Shown one piece after another: positions 25,300 through 34,312 of a DNA stretch of 64,000 nucleotides (position 1 is the stretch's first letter; every line of letters begins with the position of its first letter). This DNA comes from Melanocharis versteri. Its lineage: Eukaryota > Chordata > Aves > Passeriformes > Melanocharitidae. The position numbers and the translations under genes are program-made. The DNA lies in contig VZTG01006027.1 of assembly GCA_013397845.1 (NCBI GenBank), positions 434,001-498,000 of the forward strand, written 5' to 3'. Under the pieces are notes generated by a model. That model searched no databases and had not been told where the DNA came from. It saw only the letters and a program-made list of their open reading frames with translations.

Positions 25300-25870
25300 T
25301 TCTCAGCCTTCCGCACCACGGAACTCCCGCACGGCAGGGCTCTCCACCCCTTCTCCCCACGCCGGCCGGGCACGGCAGCGGGCGGCTGCGGGAGCTCTGG
25401 GGCCGCCGCGCTCCAGCCACCGCTGCTCTGCAAAGCCAAGCGAAACCCCAGATCTGCTCTTTATTGGGAACACGTGTGCCTGCCGGGGAGCTCGGCTCCG
25501 AACCAGCTGCCCGACGCCGGCCCGGGGCGGCGCCGGCCGCAGGTGCCGTGGCTGTGCCGCTCGCCCGGCCTGTGGGGCCNNNNNNNNNNNNNNNNNNNNN
25601 NNNNNNNNNNNNGGGCCGCGCTGCGGGCCCGCCGCGGGTGCTCCGGGCCCGACCCCTCGCCCTCCACCTGCGCCGGCCGCTCCGCCGTGCCCGGGCCGGG
25701 CAGGGGGCACTCGGCAGCCTCCGAAGGGCAGGAGGAGGTTGCCGTGCTGCCCGCGGTCCCCCCGTGTTTGGGGGTGCTGCTGTAGGGCCTGCCCGCTCTG
25801 TTGGGCGCTGCCCGCCAGCTCGGGGTCCCCCCCGAGCGCACAGCTGACCCCGGCATCGCCGTCTGAGCGA
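25300..25870. promoter_or_regulatory. CpG island, probable promoter or first exon region
   Basis: Extremely GC-rich, CpG-dense sequence (CGGGGCGGCGCCGGCCGC near 25522) on both sides of a 33-N gap. It ends sharply at about 25870, where AT-rich sequence begins. CpG density like this in a depleted vertebrate background marks an unmethylated island, usually a promoter. Neither the transcript direction nor an initiation codon can be fixed, because the centre is missing and frames are open on both strands. A lost exon could lie in the gap. Confidence 0.75.
25580..25612. other. assembly gap (33 N)
   Basis: Run of 33 N inside the CpG island. Extreme GC and possible G-quadruplex runs on both sides explain the sequencing failure. 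The true missing length may differ from 33. Confidence 0.99.
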
Positions 25871-26100
25871 ACACCGCGAATAACGTTGTTTATTTAAAAA
25901 ACATTAGAGCAGCTCTTTGCCATAAGTGACAAGTCGTTATTTAATTCCTTTGGTACTCACGGAAATAACATCAATCAACATGAATGCATCTGCTAGCTAA
26001 ATATGAATGTAATCATCCATTAAAATGTTAACATTTATGAAAACTGTTTATTAAAATAAAGTTATAAGAATCTCATTGTGATTTGATAATCAGCTAATGT
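25871..26100. promoter_or_regulatory. candidate conserved enhancer next to CpG island
   Basis: The sequence turns abruptly AT-rich and motif-dense. There is a PBX/HOX-like TCAATCA (25971), POU-like ATGAATGCATC, AATCATCCATTAAAATG, the perfect 14-bp palindrome AAATGTTAACATTT (26023-26036, HNF1-like half-sites), then TTTATTAAAATAAAG and TTGATAATCAGCTAATG. There is no open frame. The motif density and the position beside a CpG island suggest a promoter-proximal regulatory element. Conservation is not tested. Confidence 0.45.
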
Positions 26101-27599
26101 CCCCTTAAGGCAGAATTTGAACATTTGATGTTTGGAACTAGATAACATTTTAAATGCCCCATCAGTTTATAACTCCAGTTATTCTGAAACATGATTAAGC
26201 CTTTGCGTTGCAGCCCTGGAAACAAATGTGGGGTTTTTATCCTTGTGCCCTGTGCAAAATCAGCCTCCCCCTCCAGCCTAAAAAACCCAAATTCAGATAA
26301 AGAACCAAAAAAGGTGAACATACGGAGATGAACTGAAATCAAAATGAGGTGTTTTACCATACATGAGCTAGTAGGGCTTGTGTGACAACAAGAAGTGCAG
26401 AGTTCAGAGAGCCTTTTCTTTCTGGCACGGTGATACTGGGAGAGGCTGACAGAGGAGCATCCTTGGTACAAAAGGGCTGTGCCCAGGGAGACACTGATGG
26501 GACCAAGAGGCCGTCCACATACCCAAATGTCCCTGCAGCTGTGGCCCTACAGACCAGGCTCTGTCCTTGCCTTGTGTACATCCCAGCTGGCATCTCCACT
26601 TGGATATGCATGTTGGCATCCTCCACCTCAAACCCAGCCCCTTTTGCAGGAAGGGAGATGTAATACATGCAATTAGGTAACATTTTGCTGTAAGGCAGCT
26701 GACAGCCACGGGCAGGTTTCGAGTCATGCTTTCTATTAAGCACGTACCAGGTCTGCTTCCCTGTGCAAAGCCCCAGTTCCCCGGCAGCTTGCTGTGTGCC
26801 CAGCCTGGCGTGCAGGAGCCACACTGTGCATTCATGTGCACTGAGATTTTTGGCCTTCCCTGTTCTGGTAACTCTTCAACTCAGATTCAAATGTGACTGC
26901 GACAAATTCAGTTGGCACCTATTTGCTCCATCTAGCATTTCAGACAGCAATGAGGGGAGCCAGGCTCCTAATTCCTGCTATACTTTAATCTGCAGACCCA
27001 AGCTGGCTCTGGCATATCTCCATAGAAATCTCATATATGCCATTGTCCTTTGACAGGTACAGTTTTATCCTAAAGGACTGTTTCTACCACAATAATGAAT
27101 CATAATGAATAGACCTCGCAACAACTTACTCAGGAACTAAACTGTTTCAGACACCCCCAAAATTGGTATGATTAGTCATAAAGTCCTGTGTTGAAATATC
27201 AAACATCCAACACTGTGTGAGAATAAGAGAATTTTATATCTTGATCTGGTTTTGTGTGTACTCTTAAAAAATCTTGAGGACTCTTAGCACATAAGTAGGA
27301 ACTTTACAAATTTCTGAGTTTCAGCTGTTTCAGTTGAATTTAGTAAACTGCGGTTTCATAATTCCCAGTCAATTCAGCTATAAACCCCCAATCACTGCCA
27401 ATTCATTACATATTAGTTTTAACAGAATAGATCCAAATTCCTTTGATAACCACGAGGAAACTCTGAGCACTGTCTTTGTTCTGGAGAATTTCCACTATCA
27501 GTCAGCATTAGTCAAGCACTAATGGACATTAAAAAATAAAGAATAGCTGTAGACTGTAAAAAATACATAATTTCAACTTTCCCATGTGACTGACGCCTT
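26101..27599. other. non-coding stretch, nothing recognised
   Basis: A minus-strand open frame of 156 codons (26354-26824) lacks any recognisable domain and is overlapped by comparable frames on both strands. 27060-27560 is AT-rich with repeated AATGAAT words. Confidence 0.45.
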
Positions 27600-27666
27600 G
27601 AGAAATTGACTGGCACAGCTATAACAAAATAATTATCCTGTTATAGCTGTGCCTGTATAACTTCTC
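27600..27666. ncRNA. microRNA-precursor-like hairpin (either strand)
   Basis: A perfect 15-bp stem pairs GGCACAGCTATAACA (27612-27626) with its exact reverse complement at 27639-27653 across a 12-nt AT-rich loop. Beyond a 4/5-nt internal loop the pairing resumes for eight positions, GAGAAATT (27600-27607) with AACTTCTC (27659-27666), with one mismatch. The whole is a 67-nt hairpin of about the size and shape of a microRNA precursor. I do not recognise the arm sequences as a known microRNA. The strand is undetermined, since the DNA folds either way. Alternatives are a small MITE-like palindrome or a cruciform-prone regulatory site. No expression evidence is available. Confidence 0.35.
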
Positions 27667-28864
27667 CACACGGACACTCTATTCTAAAATTTAAGTGACT
27701 TTATTACAGAATAATTACTCAAGGACTTTAGACCAGAATGAGGTTCAGCACAGGAGAGTTTTGCCAGTGTGGCTCTGGTGATTTAAATTCACCATACTAA
27801 GCAGGTAAATTTTGCTGTGCAGACTCTCAGAAGAGCCTGCCAGCAGTATTAGATAAGACATCCCAATTCTGTATTATCTGAAAATTGAACTTCTGCACTG
27901 TACAGAGCATAGCATCCTGTTTTGCATGCACTGTCAAACAGGCAGGGCTTTTGCTTCCCAAGGGAATGTCGTGTTGAAGCTCGGAAGGAAGGACAGACAG
28001 GCATCACTCAGTTGCAGAAAAAGAAGTGGGATTTGGTAAACCTAGAGTCACATTTTCCAAGTGCACTATCACTTCCATTTGCAAACGTGAACTCTGGATG
28101 TCCAGCCTTCCCACCCACTTGCCTATACTTTTGGCTGGAAAAACACACCCCTGAGGCCAAATTCCTTTTCCTGGCTGGTATTCTCCTGACAGGCTCTCAG
28201 AGACTCGCAGGCCTCTCACGGCTCACAGCTGGCCTTTCAAACGCGCCGTGCTCCCAGCACACGCTGGCTGGACGTGCTGCCGAGCCCCTGGCTCTTCTGC
28301 CCGGCTCCTGGCTGCCAGCCCGGGCTGCCTGAGTCACCCTGGCCACAAATTATTCATTCGAGCCACCGAGCATCATCACAAGCCACGTTCTTTAAACAAG
28401 ACTTCACACGCCTCTGCTAGCAAACGTCGTGATGGTTTGGGTCGTGGAGACACGGGGAGAACCTTTAAGTGTGGAATGCACAAGGGACTTGCAACCCCCT
28501 CCTCCTCCCCTCTGCATCCGCCCGGCTCTGGCGAGCACTGGTTGTGCTGGAACAGGGAGCTGTGTTTTGCCTGATCTCGGCAGCAGGAACAACTCTGGTC
28601 TTTGCACAGAGACCACCCGGGAACCTTGGGTGCTCCAGGCACAGAGTCGTTTACCACGTGTTTGAGATTGAACTAGTGGAAAGATCTTGTTCAGTCCCAA
28701 AACACAGCTGAGCTAACACAGAGGAATCAAAGGAAACAAGCAGCCCTATTAACAGCAGGCTCAGTGAAGCCTGCTTTGCTGCGCATTTGTCTTTCAAAGT
28801 TGAGCTCCTCTGCGGATTCCCTCGTGCCTAAAGACTCAGTTTGTGCCTTTTATTTGACAGACAA
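27667..28864. other. non-coding, nothing recognised
   Basis: Unique sequence that becomes somewhat CpG-richer at 28200-28460. There is no recognisable coding or RNA content. Confidence 0.5.
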
Positions 28865-29395
28865 GGGTACTGGGTTTGCATGACAGGGTTTTGGTGGCAG
28901 GGGGGCTACAGAGGTGGCTTCTGTGAGGAGTTGCCAGAAGCTTCTCCGATGTCCGACAGAGTCAGAGCCAGCTGGCTCCAAGGCGGACCCACCACTGGCC
29001 AAGGCCCAGCCCATCAGCAACGGTGGTAAAGCCTCTGGGATAATGGATTTAAAAAGGGGTGGTGGGGAGAGTGGGGGGAGTGCCTGTGAACTGCTGCTGG
29101 AGAAAGAAGCAAGAACATGTGAAAAAAACAGCCCTGTAGGCACCAAGGTCAGTGGAGAAGGAGGAGGAGGTGCTTCAGGCACCAGAGCAGAAATTCCCCT
29201 GCATCCCGTAACAAATGATGACCGTGGTGAGGCAGGCTGTTCACCTGCAGCCCAAAAAGGTGCATGGTGGAGCAGAAACTCACCTGTAGCCTGGGGAAGA
29301 CCCTATGCTGGAGCAGGGCAATGCCCAAAGGAGGCTGTGACCTTGTGGGAATTCTGCACTGGAGCAGGTTTGCTGGCAGGTCTTGTGCTCTCCCT
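28865..29395 (+). mobile_element. avian ERVL-type LTR, 3' truncated
   Basis: The segment starts GTACTGGGTTTGCATGAC and runs through a CAGGGGGGCTACAG block, a TATA-like ATTTAAAAAG (about 29047), a GTCAGTGGAGAAGGAGG block and repeated GGAGCAG/GTGGGAA units. I recognise this from memory as the U3-to-repeat body of a common avian ERVL-class LTR, so the element reads on the plus strand. The expected 3' part with the polyadenylation signal and the terminal CCACCACA-like end is not seen. The match fades after about 29395, so this is a truncated solo LTR. The 170-codon frame inside it is incidental. The family name cannot be given without a repeat library. Confidence 0.8.
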
Positions 29396-29721
29396 GGCAT
29401 CCTTGAGAGGGTCAGCTTTCCACTGAGCTGTGAAGCACTCCACAGGACAGCTGGGGAGAGGACTGGGCATGAGAGATGGGAGGAAATATTTTTCTGTACA
29501 TCTCTTCTTAGTCCAAAATCTGGGGGAGTAGCTACACATGGGACATCTTGTTTTGAAAGAGATTTCTTAAAATTAATCCTTTTTTCCCCCAGAAATTTTG
29601 ACCCTCCCCATTCTGGACTCTACTCACCATGACTGGGTTTTATTGTCATGGAAAAAGAGTTCTGCAGCTTTAGAAAGCAAGGAAATACTGAACAGTTCTT
29701 GCCTTGCAGCTAAGTGTGATC
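29396..29721. other. flank of truncated LTR, nothing recognised
   Basis: Unique sequence after the point where LTR similarity ends. It may include degraded LTR 3' sequence that I cannot recognise. Confidence 0.4.
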
Positions 29722-29783
29722 CAGGCTCCATTGCAGTCAGAGCCAGGAGTCCCATTGACGTCAGTGAGGCAGGGATTTCACTT
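29722..29783. repeat. probable relic of ancient amniote repeat
   Basis: CTCCATTGCAGTCAG followed by GAGTCCCATTGACGTCAGTG and GGCAGGGATTTCAC resembles the 'cattgaagtcaatgggagt ... aggatttcac' motif of old interspersed repeats common in turtles and crocodilians. The resemblance is from memory and the copy is heavily diverged. Confidence 0.45.
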
Positions 29784-30199
29784 CTGAAAGTTTGGTTTTT
29801 GTTTCGTGTTTGCGTTAAAGAGCCTGAGAACCCATGCTTGATAAGGTCAAGCAAACCCAGCGGGGTCGATACAACGCTCTTCTCCCCTCTCAGATCTCAG
29901 GCACGGCCCAGACCACTCTGTGTGTGTCTGCCTCTGAATTTTTTAACTGTCCAGCTGGTTAAAAATAGCCCAGCAGCAACTCCCTTTCCAGACTCTGACT
30001 GTTAAATGGGCCGTCAGAGCCCAGCCAAGGCCGAGGTCGTGGCCTGGGCTGCACATGTGGCCAGGGCGAGCTGCATGCCAGAGGGAGGGAGAAGCATGTC
30101 GCCGCAAAGCCTGGTTCCAGCACGATGATATCAGCCTGTGAAAGAAAAGCAAGGCAAACTCAGAACACTATGAAACTGCCAAAGAAAACAGTGTCTTCA
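29784..30199. other. non-coding, nothing recognised
   Basis: Unique sequence between the ancient repeat relic and the TAAT-rich island. No feature seen. Confidence 0.5.
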
Positions 30200-30325
30200 C
30201 AATGAACAAAAGTCTGATTAATTATTAATTGCCTGGCAGCTAATTAGCATTCCCTTGGGCAGCTGTCTACAGAGTGCCTTATATTTCCAACACACCGTGG
30301 GCCAACATCATCTATGCAAATGGCT
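30200..30325. promoter_or_regulatory. candidate conserved regulatory element
   Basis: Contains GATTAATTATTAATTG (30217-30232) and CTAATTAG (30240-30247) about 10 bp apart, and 65 bp further a perfect POU octamer ATGCAAAT (30314-30321). Closely spaced paired homeodomain sites plus an octamer within 125 bp of non-repeat sequence is enhancer-like. This is inferred from motifs alone. Confidence 0.45.
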
Positions 30326-30724
30326 TTGGATCAGAGTTAGCAACTGATCTGTTGCCTGAAACAAGTTGTTCCCCTCCTGTCTCCCCACCTCCTCCTGTCA
30401 CCTCTCTTTTCTCCGCCCAGGGACTTGGGCTCATTGCGGCGTGAGCTAAGCAGCAAACATCCCTTGCTGATGAATCTCCTTCCTGCGGTGCTTTTCCAAG
30501 GCAGCCGGACACCTCCCAGCAGCCACCCCTGTGCACAGCCCTCGGCCTGCGTAACAGGAGGATGACTGCAGTGCTCCAGCCCTGGAAAAATCCTTCTTTG
30601 GCTGTTGTGTGGCCAGAGGGGAGAGGAGCAGCTCTGGGTGGTGAGGCACTGATCAGCTGCAGAGGCAGCGACCCAGTCTGGGCTTTAGAACTCTAGGCAG
30701 CATTTAGGGAATTCAGCATCAGCT
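30326..30724. other. non-coding, nothing recognised
   Basis: GC-richer unique sequence with short frames only. No RNA gene or repeat recognised. Confidence 0.5.
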
Positions 30725-30945
30725 AATCATAGAATCATTTAGGTTAGAAAAGACTTGTAATATCATCAGGTCCAACCCACTGCCAAGGCCACTACTAAGC
30801 CATGTCTTTAAGCACCACATCTACACATCTTTTAAATCCCTCCAGGGAGGGTGACTCCACCACCTCCCTGGGCAGCCTGTTCCAATTCTTGACAACCCTT
30901 TCGGTGAAGAAATGTTTCCTAATATTCCAGCTAAACCTCCCTGCT
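30725..30945 (-). mobile_element. CR1 LINE fragment, 3' end
   Basis: The left edge reads AATCATAGAATCAT, the reverse complement of the CR1 terminal ATTCTATG octamer tail. It is followed by GGTCCAACCCACTGCC, CCTCCAGGGAGGGTGACTCC, CTCCCTGGGCAGCCTGTTCC and GAAATGTTTCCTAATATTCC, all hallmark words of the avian CR1 3' region. The element is therefore in minus orientation and 5'-truncated, as is usual for CR1. It has no coding capacity. Moderate divergence suggests an old insertion. Confidence 0.95.
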
Positions 30946-30957
30946 TGCATTCAGCTG

Positions 30958-30992
30958 CTATTAATGTTAATGGGACTTAGGCACAGGCATCA
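30958..30992. repeat. possible ancient repeat relic
   Basis: TTAATGTTAATGGGACTTAGGCAC resembles the 'acttcaatgggacttaggcacc' word of old reptile repeats. It lies just beyond the CR1 5' break. It is short, so confidence is low. Confidence 0.3.
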
Positions 30993-32321
30993 AGGGCAAG
31001 CAGACCCCTTACGAGAGCATAAACATAAATTACAGCTACAGGCAGAGCAAGCCTTCAGCTTGCTGTTTTACAATGCCAGGAAAGATGCACTTCCCATTTT
31101 AAGAACTTAGCAGCTTTAATTTTCTTTTTTTTTTATGGAACAAGTCAATGCACTTGGTGAAATACTGCAGCAAAACCTGAAGGTTTCTCACTTTACCATC
31201 ACTCAACTCATCAAAGGCTGTCCACAAACCTATGCAGGCCAGGACACAAGTTTAAGATTACTAGTTTCTCCAAAATGCACCTGAGGTTTAAGTAGGTGTC
31301 ATGCTGTCCCTGCAGTACAGAATTAATTTCAAAGAGTTTTTGATATTTTCCCTGAGAAATTCACCCAGCCTCTGTATTTTACAGCTGACACCTGACTGTA
31401 CCTGTCATTTATAATAATTAGATGAAAATGTGTCTGAGAGCTTAACGGGAAAGGGGGCAAACTTTAAAAGGAAAGACAGTGAAGGAAAGAAGGATCAACT
31501 ACAGAGCAGTCTCAGGTGTCAGCTCTGGCTGCCAGGAGCCAGGTGTACCAGAGAAGGTGAGCTGACCTGGAATCCAGCAGAGGAAATGGATATCACCCCA
31601 ACAACTTCACCAGAGCTCAGACTGATGCTCCAGCTCCAGAGATTAGAGGAATGATCACTTTCCTTGCAGACAAGGCCAGGAGATAAAAGCTGCCATGGTG
31701 ATCAGAGAAGCCCTCATTAACAGGAGCACAGGATCGAGCCAGAGAGCAGTTTCCTGGTCTGTTTACATATTTTTTAGAACAAGGAGTCCTGCATCTAAGA
31801 CTACGTGTCCTGGCTGTTACTGCAATATAAACATCATAAAATTACTGTTTTCCTACCCCAAAGCCAGAGGATAAGTGCTGATGCAGCAAGATGATTGAGA
31901 TAAGAACACTTGTTTTCAGAGTGAAGGGACGCAATCTGTGGAAAGTTCTTTGTTTCTAGGCAAAGAACTTGAGCTACCAAGTACAAAAAAAAAATGAAGC
32001 CCACAGTCAAGTTTTAAGTTCTTATTCTCATTCTACAGATTTACCCTGCCTGCTGCCTTGCTCTAACTCTGCACTGTGCCAACGAGGCAGCACATTAGTC
32101 AAATATGAGACCATTAAGTTATATCTCTATAGATATGGGATATAACCCCTTGAAATATATAGGCACTGCAGAGGAGCAGAGCATGGTTTTGTTGTACTCC
32201 TGTTAGCAGTTCTGCAAAGAACCTGCAGCTACGATGCACAGCCAGATATTTTATTAGACTACATTTCTCCTCGTGTACATGAGTCATATAAAGTACATAA
32301 ACTCATGAAGTCCAACTAAGA
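30993..32321. other. non-coding, nothing recognised
   Basis: AT-leaning unique sequence with T8 and A9 tracts. An AT-rich dyad (ATATCTCTATAGATAT) lies near 32123. No gene seen. Confidence 0.5.
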
Positions 32322-32402
32322 CTGGCATAAATCAGGGATAACACCAGTGGAGCCAATAGAGTTGCACTGGGGTGAAAGTGGCATAAATCAGAGGCTGATC
32401 AG
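32322..32402. repeat. ancient amniote repeat relic
   Basis: CTGGCATAAATCAGGG, then CCAGTGGAGCCAATAGAG, TTGCACTGGGGTGAAA and GTGGCATAAATCAGAGG follow the order of the well-known reptile repeat 'tggtgtaaatcaggagtaactcc ... tcaatggagttacactggtgtaa'. The 12-mer TGGCATAAATCA occurs twice, as expected of that family. I do not know the family name. Confidence 0.55.
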
Positions 32403-32620
32403 GTACACATTTTCTTTAAGGTAGACAGACCATTAAGTGGCTTACATAGACTTCTTATCACATTACAGTTCTGTAAAGTAAATAACAGCCACCATGCACT
32501 GTATATAATGAATTGCAGCCCGCAACATACAGCAAATGGCCATTTTTCTCTGGGAATCTCTCAGCTCAGAGCTCTGAGACCAAAAATAATGGGCAATATT
32601 CTCCAGCATTCATGTGTGAC

Positions 32621-32663
32621 ATTCCCATTAGTATTAACAGGAGGTATGTGCCCAAAGTCAGGA
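32621..32663. repeat. possible ancient repeat relic
   Basis: TTCCCATTAGTATTAACAGG followed by TATGTGCCCAAAGTCAGG resembles 'ttcccattgacttcaatggga ... gtgcctaaagtcagg' in old amniote repeats. It lies 220 bp after a stronger relic and may belong to the same insertion. Confidence 0.35.
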
Positions 32664-33116
32664 TGTATTCATCAGCAATCTGAATTGGATATTACTGAGG
32701 CTCCCAATGAACGTTCCAGTTTCATCCCCAGCCATGACCCTCCTAGGGAGCAGCCACAGCTCTTTACTCGCCTTTGCACAGAAAAATATTTAGTTGGTGT
32801 CAGGTAGAGCTGGAATCAGAGGAAGCAGGGCAGTCTGGTGTCACTCACCTCTGAGCATCAGCCCCAAAGGAGCCTCACGTGGCCAGCCCAGCTCGGAGCA
32901 GGACTCACTGGTGCATGCACTGGGCGTCTATCACAGGAAACAGCACCAGGGCTCGGAGGCTGGAGGCCAGCTGAAGCCTGAAGAAGGTAAGAGAAGTGAA
33001 GTGACCACAAAGTCACAGGACAGGTCAAGAATTTTACACCTTAAATGCCCAGCCTGGCTGTTTTCCTCCCAATAAAGCCTGCTTTCTGCCCACATACACG
33101 TTTACTGTACTGGAAG
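32664..33116. other. non-coding, nothing recognised
   Basis: Unique sequence with two short overlapping plus-strand frames and no domain resemblance. Confidence 0.5.
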
Positions 33117-33203
33117 GGCAGCAAAGAGATCAGAGTTTGTTTAGATCAAGGTACAAAAGTAATTTGTCTAGATCAGGATAGAGAGATGCTTCCTTAAAGC
33201 TTA
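33117..33203 (+). repeat. 87-bp direct repeat, copy A
   Basis: Matches 34226-34312 in 85 of 87 positions without gaps. It begins GGCAGCAAAGAGATC and ends AAAGCTTA. It contains an internal approximate direct repeat (TTTGTTTAGATCAAGG and TTTGTCTAGATCAGG, period about 29). Sequence outside both edges is unrelated between the copies. It is non-coding. Confidence 0.95.
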
Positions 33204-34225
33204 ACATACACATTATTTGCTTAATTTTTAAATTAGACTTCAGGGTGATTGGAATACAGAGCTAAAGCAAGTTCAACAAGCAACCAAAGTGTAACTAACA
33301 CAGGCAGAGCACGCATGTGTACACAGCTCTGTTAACAGGAACAAATTGCTTCCTGCCCTGAATTGCACCTAAGAAGAGCCATAAGCTGGTTCAAAACTAA
33401 ATATACACCACAGCATATGTACTTGCTAAGAAGGTCATTAGAACATACAGCTCGGGGAGACAGCTGCCAGAAGAAAATAAATATAAAAATGAGATGTAGT
33501 GGAATCTGTGTAAGAGAAAACAACCGAAAAGACACAGGAGGCCAGGGAGCACAGCTGCTTGAGATAATTCTCTCAAAAAGAAATGGTGCAGCTGCATGCC
33601 TTATCCTAACCTCCTATCTCTGAAGGTATGAACCTTGGCAGTGCTATTCCTGCCCTACCCAAGTGTAAGCATCTGGCACTACAGAATACCTGATGGAGAG
33701 CCAAAGATGAGACTGCCCATCCAGCCTAAGAATCAGGCTATAAGATTGTGGAGGTCTTGGCTTTGCAGTTTAACAAATCTCCCTAGCAAAGACTTTCTTC
33801 ACTGCACTAATACAGACTTCTCTCAGCTCTAAATGCGTGGGCTTAATCCCAGAGTTACTGGCTTGTCAGAAAGTCTCCCAGAATACTGTCCATACCTTGG
33901 ACAAGCTGCAATTAGTGTAACAGAACAATGTAAACAGGGCTCTAACCTAAACATGACTGGCAGTCATACAATAGAGGGGTCAGGGGGAAGCTAATCCAGA
34001 AATTCAGTGTGCAACCCCTTAAGCAAGGAATTTGAGTGCAACTAAAAATAGAAGGTGAGACTATCTGACAGCTAAATTGCCAGTGGTAGCTTAGCATGGA
34101 TTTGGTTACATTGCTCAGCGACCCTCAGTGAATTAAATAGATTGAAATGCTAATGATAGAGTGAATTCCCAGTACAGAGGTAGAATAAAGAAGTCAGATT
34201 AGGTTTCAGACAAGGTGAGTTCAAT
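33204..34225. other. unique spacer between the 87-bp direct repeats
   Basis: 1022 bp of unrelated sequence with no open frame above about 86 codons and no transposase-like content. It could be the body of a small element with terminal direct repeats, or simply DNA separating two duplicated segments. Confidence 0.5.
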
Positions 34226-34312
34226 GGCAGCAAAGAGATCAGAGTTTGTTTAGATCAAGGTACAAAAGTAATTTGTCTAGATCAGGGTAGAGAGATGCTT
34301 CTTTAAAGCTTA
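34226..34312 (+). repeat. 87-bp direct repeat, copy B
   Basis: Second copy of 33117-33203, same orientation, start-to-start distance 1109 bp, two substitutions. The near-identity implies a recent duplication, gene conversion, or recent insertion of a dispersed element. Confidence 0.95.

Noticed and set aside
24939..25847. 302-codon plus-strand open frame
   Set aside because: It is built from the 39-bp minisatellite, GC-rich CpG-island sequence and the N gap. Other frames across the same DNA, including on the minus strand, are also open and there is no domain.
26354..26824. 156-codon minus-strand frame that at first looked protein-like
   Set aside because: I could not match it to any family, and a second minus frame of 145 codons and two plus frames overlap it.
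28914..29426. 170-codon open frame
   Set aside because: Lies inside the ERVL-type LTR. It is an incidental frame of repeat DNA.
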